The notes under the pieces: model-generated
What the model saw: only the letters and a program-made list of their open reading frames with translations
Database searches by the model: none
Told to the model about the DNA's origin: nothing
In this document: positions 16,771 to 24,710 of the stretch, piece after piece
How the letters are laid out: every line of letters begins with the position of its first letter
Numbering within the stretch: position 1 is the stretch's first letter
Program-made: the position numbers and the translations under genes
Origin: Bacilli bacterium
Lineage (GTDB): Bacteria; Bacillota_I; Bacilli_A; RF39; UBA660
Length of the DNA stretch: 48,616 bases
Direction of reading: 5' to 3'
Assembly: GCA_017484125.1 (NCBI GenBank)
Contig: JAFUTV010000033.1
Coordinates: 1-48,616 of the forward strand

Positions 16771-17703
16771 TTACACATCCATTCTCATTAAATCTTTATA
16801 ATTTTGTGGAAATCCCATCATATCCATTACTTTTTCAACTCTAATGCAATGAAGTTTTCCACTTAAAATGTCTAATTCATATGATATTTCTTGCATCATC
16901 AAATGAAAATCAGCATCTCTAAGTACTCTTTTAAGTATTATTATCAAAGCAAACAAATCATCTTTACCATATATGTACATACCATCAGTTCTAGGAATAT
17001 TTAAACAACTGTGATATATAGTATCTACTATAGTTCTTTGTGATTTATGATCAAATAATATATCTTCATGAGCACATAAATTTCTATAATTGGCTAGTAT
17101 AGGGAAATATTGAATTAAGTCATCAGGACTAATATTATAAATACCTGCTATAGCTTGTTGATCTTCACCCTTTAGTATAGTATATAGTTCAGAAACTATT
17201 CCAAAAGAAAGTACTTTAACAACAATCCAAAGAGGTAAATATCCATAATTATTTAAATAATGCATAGTTGCAGCATGTTGACCACCATTGATTCTTATTT
17301 GTCTTTGAATTTTCTTAAGTAAATCATTTACTTGTTTTTTCTTGCTTGAATCTCTTGTGAAGTTTTTAGCATTTAAATAATCAGATTCTTTATAACCATA
17401 ATTTTTTGATAATTGATAAGAAAATATACTTTTAGCATTATTTTCAACTATTAAAATATTTTTAAATAAAATATTTCTTATTTGCCTATCAAAATTAAAT
17501 ATGGCATAGAGTTCATCAAAAGTTGTACCATTAATAAATTCTCGGTCTTTTTCACTCTTAAAGAAAATATGTCTATAACCCATTAAGAAAAAGTAGTTTT
17601 CTCTAAGAAGAGTGTCTTTAGCAAAAGATATATCATCTATTACTAGACCTTTTCTTTGAAGTATTGCTATTTGTTCATCTAATGTCTTAAACGTCTTTTC
17701 CAT
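16771..17703 (-). CDS. Abi_2 family protein with HEPN-type Rx4H motif
   Basis: 310 aa related to AbiD/AbiF-type abortive-infection proteins (Abi_2): early FAKDTLLRENYFFLMGYRHIF, then FDRQIRNILFKNILIVEN, and RNLCAH at 207-212, an Rx4H motif as in HEPN ribonucleases. Known members act in phage defence by RNA cleavage after infection; whether this one does is inference. AGGTGAGG before the ATG and an extended -10 further upstream. No antitoxin-like partner of its own is visible; the next gene downstream is htrA, 3 bp away. Confidence 0.82.
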   Translation of the reverse strand: MEKTFKTLDEQIAILQRKGLVIDDISFAKDTLLRENYFFLMGYRHIFFKSEKDREFINGTTFDELYAIFNFDRQIRNILFKNILIVENNAKSIFSYQLSKNYGYKESDYLNAKNFTRDSSKKKQVNDLLKKIQRQIRINGGQHAATMHYLNNYGYLPLWIVVKVLSFGIVSELYTILKGEDQQAIAGIYNISPDDLIQYFPILANYRNLCAHEDILFDHKSQRTIVDTIYHSCLNIPRTDGMYIYGKDDLFALIIILKRVLRDADFHLMMQEISYELDILSGKLHCIRVEKVMDMMGFPQNYKDLMRMDV

Positions 17704-17723
17704 TATACCTCACCTATTATAGA

Positions 17724-17732
17724 ATTATACCA
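17724..17732 (-). promoter_or_regulatory. Extended -10 box for the Abi_2-htrA unit
   Basis: Minus strand TGGTATAAT about 20 bp before the ATG at 17703; -35 region is poor. Confidence 0.5.
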
Positions 17733-17775
17733 CAATAGACAATATTATGATAGTTAAAAATGATGTTTTTTTTAT

Positions 17776-17812
17776 ATAAAAATTGTGAAGATTTGGTGAA
17801 ATATTCACAATT
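17776..17812 (-). terminator. Terminator after the 46-aa gene
   Basis: Stem AATTGTGAA / TTCACAATT (17781-17789 and 17804-17812), followed by TTTTT on the minus strand; begins 2 bp after the small ORF stop. Confidence 0.65.
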
Positions 17813-17814
17813 AA

Positions 17815-17955
17815 TTATTTTGTTCTTTCTAAATCTTTGAAAATATAGTTATTATTAGCATCCTTTTCAAAAGTCATTTTATATTCTAACTGACCTAAAA
17901 GCGTATCGCCAATTATGCCTTCCTTAACTGCTTTTTTAATATTTTCATTTTCCAT
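17815..17955 (-). CDS. 46-aa small acidic-basic protein, unknown
   Basis: Open frame in the 300-bp gap between the Abi_2 gene and the amidase gene. It begins MENENIKKAVKEG and ends FKDLERTK; it has no membrane segment or signal peptide. Support is the terminator hairpin right after its stop and normal codon use; the ribosome binding site (GTGGTAG) is weak. It lies 49 bp after the amidase stop, so it may be the last gene of the transglycosylase-amidase unit. Function not recognised. Confidence 0.5.
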   Translation of the reverse strand: MENENIKKAVKEGIIGDTLLGQLEYKMTFEKDANNNYIFKDLERTK

Positions 17956-18004
17956 ATAAACTACCACTATTCTAAAAATATTCTAATATTATTACTATAT
18001 AAAA

Positions 18005-18637
18005 TCAATTATAAAAGTTTATTATTGCTTTGGTTATAGTTTTAGCTAATTTTTCTTGATATTCCTTAGTTAATAACTGTTTTCTTTCTTTTTCATTAGA
18101 AATAAAACCACATTCAATTAAAACACCTTTCATTTTTAAATATTGATACATATAAATATCTGGCATTTTTTTAATACTTCTTGGATAAGAAATAGTATTT
18201 AATTCTGATTGGATAGTTTCTGCTAGTTTTTTATTAATTTCATCATAATAAAATACTTGAGCACCATAATATTTTTGATTATCTAAATAATTCATATGAA
18301 TAGATAAATATAAATCAAAAGAAGAGGCATTAATATAGTCTATTCTATTATTAAAATCACTTCTTTTTCTTCTTGAAGCATTAGGTGTTGATAAATCATA
18401 ATCACCTTCTCTTGTAAGCAATACACTAGCGCCATTTTTTATTAATTGTTTTTCTAATTCTTTAGATACTTCAAGATTTATATTTTTTTCTAAAATATTT
18501 TGATAAGAAGTTCCTTGATCTTTTCCTCCATGTCCAGCATCAATTACAATAAATTTACCAGATAAAGGAAGAGATGCATTAGTAGATGTTATAAATAAAA
18601 CTAAACATAATAAAAAAATAAATATAATTTTTTTCAT
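18005..18637 (-). CDS. N-acetylmuramoyl-L-alanine amidase (Amidase_3, CwlD-like)
   Basis: Exported zinc amidase cutting the MurNAc-L-Ala bond. Signal peptide (1-21), then IDAGHGGKDQG (first zinc His), Glu in the NILEKNINLEVS segment, SIHMN (second His), and the catalytic Glu in VLIECGFISNEKE. Size (210 aa) and lack of binding repeats resemble CwlD, the amidase needed for spore cortex muramic lactam in spore formers; no other sporulation gene is in the window, so a sporulation role is only a possibility. No clear ribosome binding site; it follows the transglycosylase gene by 30 bp. Confidence 0.88.
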   Translation of the reverse strand: MKKIIFIFLLCLVLFITSTNASLPLSGKFIVIDAGHGGKDQGTSYQNILEKNINLEVSKELEKQLIKNGASVLLTREGDYDLSTPNASRRKRSDFNNRIDYINASSFDLYLSIHMNYLDNQKYYGAQVFYYDEINKKLAETIQSELNTISYPRSIKKMPDIYMYQYLKMKGVLIECGFISNEKERKQLLTKEYQEKLAKTITKAIINFYN

Positions 18638-18667
18638 AATAAATTATATTTATTTAATAATTTTTAA

Positions 18668-19534
18668 TTACATTTGATTTGAAGGTATTATCTCTATAGA
18701 ACTTTCTTTTATTTCACCATCGCTATATTGTTTAAATGTCATAACATTATTTTGTCTATCTTCTTCATATACTGTAAGATATCTTAATACATTTCTTAAA
18801 TAATTAGGATCTCCAGCACTTTTTCTTTCACCTTTATCATTAATATAATAAGCAAATTTATCTGTATGATTAACAAATTCTAAATCAGATTTATTTGCAA
18901 GAGCTTCTTCAACTGTTGTATAGTCATTAATTACTTTTTTTGTTCTAGTTGAACCATAATTATACGCTTGAATTGTAAGTGGAATATTATAATCCATTTC
19001 TCTTGCTGTTTTTGCAAGTAAAATTGCTGCGACACTAATATTTGTTTTTGGGTTTTCTAAATCTTTTCTAGTTATACATATACAATCATTATATTTTGAT
19101 GGATTATCTGTTAAAACTACTTTTTCATATCTATTATCTATAAAATTATATACTTTAATTACATCGTCTTTATTAACATCAAATTCTATTTGCATTAAGT
19201 TTGTTTGATTACCAGAACTTTCTTGAGCCATCATTGCTCCAAGAAGATTATCTGGAACACCCCACTTTCTAGAACTATAATCTATATATTCACTATATTT
19301 TTGAACTTGAGAAGCCATATCTTTAGAATACTCATAATTAAAATTTAAGTATGCTTTTGCAATATTATTTCCATCTAAAATAGAATCTAAATCCATTGTT
19401 TCCGTTTCTACTTCATTTTTATTTCCTCGATAATGAGGATCATTTTCACTTATTGGTTCTATTTTAATTGATTGTATGGTATCATTATCATTATTATCCT
19501 TTCCACCAAATAAGTTCATAAAAAATTCTTTCAT
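18668..19534 (-). CDS. SLT-domain lytic transglycosylase-like protein
   Basis: 288 aa. The start at 19534 is chosen because AGGGTG lies 7 nt upstream; a GTG 9 nt earlier is inside that site. Residues ~1-75 are polar and acidic; the SLT domain follows: LLGAMMAQESSG with the catalytic Glu, LMQIE, and AYNYGSTRTKK. Normally this fold cleaves the MurNAc-GlcNAc bond. No signal peptide is obvious: the N-terminus (MKEFFMNLFGGKDN) is short and amphipathic, so it may be phage- or conjugation-like, or exported non-classically. Next to an amidase gene, it forms a wall-remodelling pair. Confidence 0.8.
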   Translation of the reverse strand: MKEFFMNLFGGKDNNDNDTIQSIKIEPISENDPHYRGNKNEVETETMDLDSILDGNNIAKAYLNFNYEYSKDMASQVQKYSEYIDYSSRKWGVPDNLLGAMMAQESSGNQTNLMQIEFDVNKDDVIKVYNFIDNRYEKVVLTDNPSKYNDCICITRKDLENPKTNISVAAILLAKTAREMDYNIPLTIQAYNYGSTRTKKVINDYTTVEEALANKSDLEFVNHTDKFAYYINDKGERKSAGDPNYLRNVLRYLTVYEEDRQNNVMTFKQYSDGEIKESSIEIIPSNQM

Positions 19535-19538
19535 ATTA

Positions 19539-19576
19539 AACACCCTATTATCATTTTACCATGATAATAGGGTGTT
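19539..19576 (-). promoter_or_regulatory. 15-bp perfect hairpin sequestering the transglycosylase ribosome binding site
   Basis: Arms 19539-19553 and 19562-19576 are perfectly complementary with an 8-nt loop. On the minus strand the 3' arm contains AGGGTG, the ribosome binding site of the gene starting at 19534. The tail is only TTTAAT, so it is a weak terminator for the ohrR operon; it could instead act as a translational lock or both. Confidence 0.6.
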
Positions 19577-19582
19577 ATTCAA

Positions 19583-20011
19583 TTATTTTTGACTTAGTAT
19601 TTTATACAATATTTTGTATAATTCTACTACCTCTTTTTCTTCTAAATTTATACATTTTCCCATTTTATATGGAATATCTTTAGCTTTTTCTTTTAAAGAT
19701 TCTCCTTTATTAGTTATTGATATTATTAAATTTCTTTCATCACTTTTAAGTCTACTTCTTTTTATATATCCTTTATTTTCTAAAGTTTTAAGTAATGGAG
19801 TTAAAGTACCTGAATCTAAATATAATTTTTCGCCTAATGCTTTTACATTAATATTGTTTTCTTCCCATAAAACTAACATAACAATATATTGAGTATAAGT
19901 AATATCTAGTTCATTTAAAAATGATTTATATTTTTTTATTACTTCTTTTGATGCTGCATATAATGGAAAACACAATTGTCTATCTAATTTTAAGCAATCA
20001 TATTCATTCAT
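19583..20011 (-). CDS. ohrR: OhrR-type MarR family peroxide-sensing repressor
   Basis: 142-aa winged-helix repressor. The N-terminal LDRQLCFPLYAASKEVIKKYK block is the OhrR signature; Cys14 matches the reactive cysteine that organic peroxides oxidise, and Cys6 is a second thiol. YTQYIVMLVLWE and the SGTLTPLLKTLENKGYIKR recognition region are also OhrR-like. It is the last gene of gpx-trxB-ohrR, 1 bp after trxB, so it probably represses its own operon through the palindrome at the promoter. OhrR usually controls ohrA; here it is paired with a glutathione peroxidase-family enzyme. Confidence 0.9.
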   Translation of the reverse strand: MNEYDCLKLDRQLCFPLYAASKEVIKKYKSFLNELDITYTQYIVMLVLWEENNINVKALGEKLYLDSGTLTPLLKTLENKGYIKRSRLKSDERNLIISITNKGESLKEKAKDIPYKMGKCINLEEKEVVELYKILYKILSQK

Positions 20012-20012
20012 A

Positions 20013-20903
20013 TTAAAACATCTCTTTTATGGCAGTTGTTGCTGCAATTGCACCATCAGATGCTGCAGTAACTAATTGTCTTAGTATTTTTTCTCTGGCA
20101 TCTCCTGCAACATATATTCCAGGAGTTTTTGTATGCACTCCATCATTGCTTTTAATATACCCATTTTCTGTTAAATCAACAACATTAGAAAATATTTCAT
20201 TTTTTGGTGATTGGCCAACTGCAACAAACAAACCATTAATAGGTATATTAACTTCATTATCATCTTTACCTTTAACATCTATTGAAGAAAGTGTGGGATT
20301 TCCATGTAAACCAACAACACTAGAATTATATTTTATTTCTATATTTTTTTTATTATTTAATTCATCAACTAAAGATTCATCACAATCAAAAATATCTTTA
20401 TCATTAATTAAATATACTTTAGAAGCAATATCATTAAGATAAATAGCATCTTCTATTGCATGATCTGTTGCACCAACAACGGCAACTTCTTTATTTTTAT
20501 AAAAATTACCATCGCATGTAGCACAATAAGAAACACCTTTACCAATAAAATCACTTTCTTTAGCAATATTTAATTTTTTCTTTTGAGTTCCAGTTGCAAG
20601 TATTATAGCTTTTGCATTATATTCATTATCACTAGTTATAACTGTTTTTTCTTTAGTAATTCTAATAACAGTTTCAAACTTTATTTGAACACCTAATTCT
20701 TTTATTTGATTGTATAAATTAGTGGCATAATCAAATCCTGAAATATTAGGTAATGCTGGATAATTTGCAATATTACTTGCATTAACTATTTGACCACCAT
20801 AAGTATTACTTTCTAAAACTAAAACTTTCTTATTTGCTCTTAGTGCATATAAAGCACTAGTCATACCTGCAGGTCCAGCACCAATTATAATAATGTCGTA
20901 CAT
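20013..20903 (-). CDS. trxB: Thioredoxin reductase-like flavoprotein
   Basis: 296 aa low-molecular-weight thioredoxin reductase fold. FAD site GAGPAGM (8-14), redox-active CATC (127-130), second dinucleotide region at ~142-152 and the C-terminal GIYVAGDAR FAD motif. The expected NADPH marks are altered: the GGGDSA-type loop reads VGATDHA, and the HRR basic patch is replaced by LINDKDIF. So it may not use NADPH (ferredoxin-dependent and other unusual reductases lose these motifs). AAGGAGG site; 10 bp after gpx. It would reduce the thioredoxin that recycles the peroxidase. Confidence 0.9.
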   Translation of the reverse strand: MYDIIIIGAGPAGMTSALYALRANKKVLVLESNTYGGQIVNASNIANYPALPNISGFDYATNLYNQIKELGVQIKFETVIRITKEKTVITSDNEYNAKAIILATGTQKKKLNIAKESDFIGKGVSYCATCDGNFYKNKEVAVVGATDHAIEDAIYLNDIASKVYLINDKDIFDCDESLVDELNNKKNIEIKYNSSVVGLHGNPTLSSIDVKGKDDNEVNIPINGLFVAVGQSPKNEIFSNVVDLTENGYIKSNDGVHTKTPGIYVAGDAREKILRQLVTAASDGAIAATTAIKEMF

Positions 20904-20913
20904 AAATACCTCC

Positions 20914-21453
20914 TTATAATAAATTTTTAATATCTTCTTCGATTAATTTAGGTTCATCAGTTGGGGCGTATCTTTTAACCACCTGACCATTTTTATCAAC
21001 TAAAAATTTAGTAAAATTCCATTTTATGTCACCATCTTTTTTGCATGATGAACTTATTTTTTCAATTGCTTTCATTGCTATTTTACCTTTTAATCCTTTA
21101 ATTTCTTCGTTAGGAATTTCATTTTTAATATATGTAAATAAAGGATCTTCATTATCACCATTTACATCAATTTTTTTAAATTGATCAAAGGTAGTATTAT
21201 ATTTTAAAGTACAAAATTCATGAATTTCACTATCAGTTCCTGGTGCTTGATTTCCAAATTGATTACATGGAAAATCAAGTATTTCTAATCCCTTATCATG
21301 ATATTTTTGATAAAGTTCTTCAAGTCCTTTATATTGAGGTGTAAAACCACATCCAGTTGCACTATTAATTATTAACATTACCTTTCCTTTATAATTTTCT
21401 AAACTAAAATCTTTTTCATCCCTTGTTTTAACACTAATATCGTAAATACTCAT
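20914..21453 (-). CDS. gpx: Glutathione peroxidase family thiol peroxidase
   Basis: 179 aa peroxidase reducing hydrogen or organic peroxides. Catalytic Cys35 (ATGCGFTPQY), FPCNQFGNQ with the conserved Gln, WNFTKF (Trp145, Asn146), and Cys81 in EFCTLKY, the usual resolving cysteine of thioredoxin-dependent members. It is therefore more likely thioredoxin- than glutathione-dependent. First gene of the peroxide operon, directly behind the OhrR-box promoter, with AAAGGAAAG before the ATG. Confidence 0.92.
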   Translation of the reverse strand: MSIYDISVKTRDEKDFSLENYKGKVMLIINSATGCGFTPQYKGLEELYQKYHDKGLEILDFPCNQFGNQAPGTDSEIHEFCTLKYNTTFDQFKKIDVNGDNEDPLFTYIKNEIPNEEIKGLKGKIAMKAIEKISSSCKKDGDIKWNFTKFLVDKNGQVVKRYAPTDEPKLIEEDIKNLL

Positions 21454-21482
21454 ATAATCTTTCCTTTCTTAAATATATTAAT

Positions 21483-21512
21483 CACAATTAAATTGTATAC
21501 AATTTAATTTAT
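21483..21512 (-). promoter_or_regulatory. OhrR-type operator
   Basis: Two adjacent half-overlapping copies of the OhrR box TACAATTnAATTGTA: 21483-21497 matches 14 of 15 positions, 21498-21512 about 12 of 15. The centre is a perfect 20-bp palindrome at 21488-21507. It covers the -10 box of the gpx promoter, so repressor binding would block RNA polymerase. Confidence 0.8.
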
Positions 21513-21520
21513 TTTGTCAA
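21492..21520 (-). promoter_or_regulatory. gpx-trxB-ohrR promoter
   Basis: Minus strand: perfect TTGACA (21515-21520), 17-bp spacer, TACAAT (21492-21497) overlapped by the OhrR-type operator. Confidence 0.82.
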
Positions 21521-21521
21521 T

Positions 21522-21546
21522 AGAAAAAAGGTAGATTACTACCTTA
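21522..21546 (-). terminator. Terminator of the DUF362 gene
   Basis: 7-bp stem AAGGTAG / CTACCTT with 4-nt loop and TTTTTT on the minus strand; the TAA stop at 21544 touches the stem. Confidence 0.75.
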
Positions 21547-22434
21547 ATCTATATTAATTAATTCATAACTTGTACTTCCAAGTCCTAGACTTTGAGCATA
21601 TGGTAGTATTTCTCTTCCTTGTTGTCTATCTATTCTTTCTTGAAGTTTTATTGCACCTGGATCAGAAGAATTATATACCATATCAATAAATGCTTGATCA
21701 TTGGCTACAGGATCAAGAGATGCAACAATACCTAAATCAGCCATTACTGGATCTCCTTGATGACAATCGCAATCACAATCAACAGATAGTGCATTCATAA
21801 CTGTAATATAAACAATTTGCTTGCCACTATCTTTAATATAATCTGCAACTGCATTAGCAGCCTCAGCCATAGACTCAATAAAGTCTATTTGTTCATGTTT
21901 TGATACCCAGCAAAGTGAAGGACTTGTAGTTTTACCACATGAATGAATATATGCTTTACCTTTACGTGACGCTATTCCAATTGATTGATTTTTCAAATTA
22001 CCACCAAAACCACCCATTGCATGTCCTTTACCATGTGCTAAATTTATAATTGAATCATAGTTTTTAAAATTATTACCTATTAAATCATATTCTAAATGTT
22101 TACCTTTTTTTACAGGTATTTTAAAATCACCAGTACTATCCATAATATCAACATCAGCAAAAGATGTAAAACCATGGTCTTGCGCTACTTTCATATGATC
22201 TTTAGCATTGTTTCTTTTTCCAGAATATGCTGTATTACATTCAAGTATTGTTCCATTTAGCATTTTTACTAATGGCCCAATAAGATTTGCTTTTAAATAA
22301 CCTTTAGAGCCAGCTTCACCAGTAGAAACTTTAACTCCTATTTTTCCGTTTAATTCTACTCCCAAAGATTCATATATTCTAATTAAACTTTCTGGAGTTA
22401 TTTCTTTAGTAAAATAAACTTTTGATTTTTCCAT
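21544..22434 (-). CDS. DUF362 domain protein
   Basis: 296 aa, cytosolic. DUF362 features: KIGVKVSTGEAGSKGYL, INLAHGKGHAMGGFGGNLKNQSIG, and a CDCDCHQGDPVMADLGIVAS cysteine/histidine cluster that may bind metal or an Fe-S cluster. Many DUF362 proteins carry an added 2x[4Fe-4S] ferredoxin module; none is present here. Biochemical role of the family is not established. GAAAGGAA before ATG. It may share a transcript with natAB upstream, as no strong terminator separates them. Confidence 0.88.
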   Translation of the reverse strand: MEKSKVYFTKEITPESLIRIYESLGVELNGKIGVKVSTGEAGSKGYLKANLIGPLVKMLNGTILECNTAYSGKRNNAKDHMKVAQDHGFTSFADVDIMDSTGDFKIPVKKGKHLEYDLIGNNFKNYDSIINLAHGKGHAMGGFGGNLKNQSIGIASRKGKAYIHSCGKTTSPSLCWVSKHEQIDFIESMAEAANAVADYIKDSGKQIVYITVMNALSVDCDCDCHQGDPVMADLGIVASLDPVANDQAFIDMVYNSSDPGAIKLQERIDRQQGREILPYAQSLGLGSTSYELINID

Positions 22435-22482
22435 AATAAAATTCCTTTCTTTAATTATTATAATTTAAATAATAATAATAAT

Positions 22483-23772
22483 CTAATTATTTTTTAATGC
22501 CTTAAACATTTTCTTCCATAAATGATTAGTTGAATAATTAAGTATACCTTCTTTATATATTCTAAGACCATATTTAAATATTATAAATGTTGCAATTACT
22601 TGAAGTATTAAAGATATAATAAGAGATATAATTGATGTTTGATTAAGCAAAAATAAAGTTGGAGCAAGTAAAAAACTAACCATAGGAATATAAGATATTA
22701 TTTTAATTAATATAGACCCTTCAAATATCATAGCAAGTATTGATAAATAAAAACCAATAGATATTAAAAACATTAATGGTGTTTGAAGTTGCTGAAAATC
22801 GTCTATACTAGTTGTCATTGATGCAAGTACACCAGCTAAAATAGCATATGAAACTAAAGTAAATATAAAGAAAATTATTAATATTGGTATAATTTGAATG
22901 GCAGTATTTACTATTTGAGTACTAGCTATACTGTTTAACAAATTACTAATAAGAGAATTATTATTAATAGCATTATCTTTTAATAAAGATGCTATAAATC
23001 CATATAAGAATAATAAAGATAATTGAATAATTGTAAATAAAGTACAAGATACTATTTTAGCTATTAAATGATCAGTTGCTTTAACATTAGATATAATTAT
23101 TTCCATAGCTTTAGTTGTTTTTTCTTCATTTATTTCTGATCCAATCATTTGTACTAAAGTAATAATTAAAAAGAAAAATACTAAGATAAAAACAATTACT
23201 ACAATGGATGCTAAAACATTATTTTCATCTTTAACACTATCAACTTTTTCAAGTGATAAAATATTAGAATCTAATTCTACACTAGAATTAATTCTTTTTA
23301 TATCAGATGATGTTAATCCTAAACTAGATATAGCCTTTTTATACTTAATTTCATTTAAAGAAGATAATATCATATTTCTATTAATCAAAGACAAACCATT
23401 TTTTGTATATACAGTACCTTTAATAATATTATTTGGATCACTATCTATAACAAGTAATATATAATTAGTATTAGTTCTAACATTAGATTTTAATGTATCT
23501 ATAGAATTAAATGTTCTATTAATAGTTAAACTATCTTTATCAAATGAACTATTATTATATAAATTACTTTCAAATTCATCAAATACATTAACATTATCTA
23601 AAACCATTAATAATTTATAATCTTTAAAATCTCCTCCAAAAATATTAATAATACTACCAATATTAACTGATATTATAATTAATAAAGCAACAAATATATT
23701 AATACCTAAAAACCATTTAGATCTAATTTTTTTCTTTAAACTTTCTTTAATTAGAAAATTTCTTTTATTCAT
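22483..23772 (-). CDS. ABC-2 type permease (NatB-like)
   Basis: 429 aa membrane subunit of an ABC exporter. One helix near 20-45, a large external domain (about 50-185), then five helices (190-400), the NatB/YhaP arrangement; EEKTTKAMEIIISN after helix 2 is the typical coupling segment. Substrate may be Na+, a peptide or a drug; NatAB naming is by architecture only. Start overlaps the ATPase gene by 8 bp with AGGTGA upstream. Confidence 0.85.
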   Translation of the reverse strand: MNKRNFLIKESLKKKIRSKWFLGINIFVALLIIISVNIGSIINIFGGDFKDYKLLMVLDNVNVFDEFESNLYNNSSFDKDSLTINRTFNSIDTLKSNVRTNTNYILLVIDSDPNNIIKGTVYTKNGLSLINRNMILSSLNEIKYKKAISSLGLTSSDIKRINSSVELDSNILSLEKVDSVKDENNVLASIVVIVFILVFFFLIITLVQMIGSEINEEKTTKAMEIIISNVKATDHLIAKIVSCTLFTIIQLSLLFLYGFIASLLKDNAINNNSLISNLLNSIASTQIVNTAIQIIPILIIFFIFTLVSYAILAGVLASMTTSIDDFQQLQTPLMFLISIGFYLSILAMIFEGSILIKIISYIPMVSFLLAPTLFLLNQTSIISLIISLILQVIATFIIFKYGLRIYKEGILNYSTNHLWKKMFKALKNN

Positions 23773-24661
23773 TTAATTCACCTACTTTCTCTATAAATAT
23801 ATCATTTAAAGTAGGATCTTCTATTGCAAACTTTGTAATATTTTTACTTTTTTTAATAATATTAAATATATTTGATGCAACACTATTTGAACTAACATTA
23901 ATAATATATTCATCATTATTATTAGTAATATTTTCAACACCTTTAATACTTTTAATATCTTTTATATTAATATCGCCTATTACATGAATAACTTTCTTTA
24001 AATAGCCATCTTTTATTTCCTTTAAGGAACCTTGTAAAATCGATTTTCCTTTAACAAGTATTATTAATTTATCGCAAAATGCTTCGACATGTTCCATTCT
24101 ATGAGATGCAAATATAATAATAGTTCCTGATTTAGCCATTTCTCTTAATAAATTCATTAATATATTAACATTAAAAGGATCTAATCCCGTAAATGGTTCA
24201 TCTAATATTAATAATTTAGGATTATTAATAATTGCACTAATAAATTGTATTTTTTGTTGATTACCCTTAGATAATTCTTTTATCTTTTTATATTTATAAT
24301 CTTTAATATCTAATTTTTCTAGATAATAATCCAATCTTTTTATAATTGTATTTTTATCCATATTCTTTAATTTACCATAAAACAACACCTGTTCTATTAC
24401 ACTCATTTTAGTAAGTAAACTCTTTTCTTCAGTTAAAAATCCTATATTATCAGTAAGTGAATAATCTATTTTTTTATTATCTAAAGTGATTTCACCCTTA
24501 TCAGGAGACAAGAGGCCAATTATCATCCTGAATGTTGTGGTTTTACCTGCACCATTTACTCCTAAAAGTCCAAATATTTCACCTTTATCTACTTCAAAAG
24601 ATAAATCATCTACGGCTTTTAATTTATCATAACTTTTAGATATATGACTAACTTTTAACAT
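23765..24661 (-). CDS. ABC transporter ATP-binding protein (NatA-like)
   Basis: 298 aa. Start at 24661 chosen because AGGTGA sits 5 nt upstream; a GTG at 24670 lies within that site. Walker A GVNGAGKTT, Q-loop region GFLTEE, signature LSKGNQQK, Walker B LLILDEPF, D-loop GLDP, switch His in ASHRMEH; C-terminal extension (220-298) as in NatA/CcmA-type export ATPases. Pairs with the overlapping permease. Confidence 0.9.
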   Translation of the reverse strand: MLKVSHISKSYDKLKAVDDLSFEVDKGEIFGLLGVNGAGKTTTFRMIIGLLSPDKGEITLDNKKIDYSLTDNIGFLTEEKSLLTKMSVIEQVLFYGKLKNMDKNTIIKRLDYYLEKLDIKDYKYKKIKELSKGNQQKIQFISAIINNPKLLILDEPFTGLDPFNVNILMNLLREMAKSGTIIIFASHRMEHVEAFCDKLIILVKGKSILQGSLKEIKDGYLKKVIHVIGDINIKDIKSIKGVENITNNNDEYIINVSSNSVASNIFNIIKKSKNITKFAIEDPTLNDIFIEKVGELNE

Positions 24662-24678
24662 ATTATTCACCTATTATT

Positions 24679-24687
24679 ATTATACCA
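24679..24687 (-). promoter_or_regulatory. Extended -10 box of natAB
   Basis: Minus strand TGGTATAAT about 18 bp before the ATG at 24661, after the tatD stop. Confidence 0.5.
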
Positions 24688-24710
24688 TGAAATATAATAA
24701 ATAAATGTTA

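Noticed and set aside
20029-20442. 137-codon open frame antisense to trxB
   Set aside because: No ribosome binding site or promoter, and it lies wholly opposite a clear trxB. It is a by-product of codon use.
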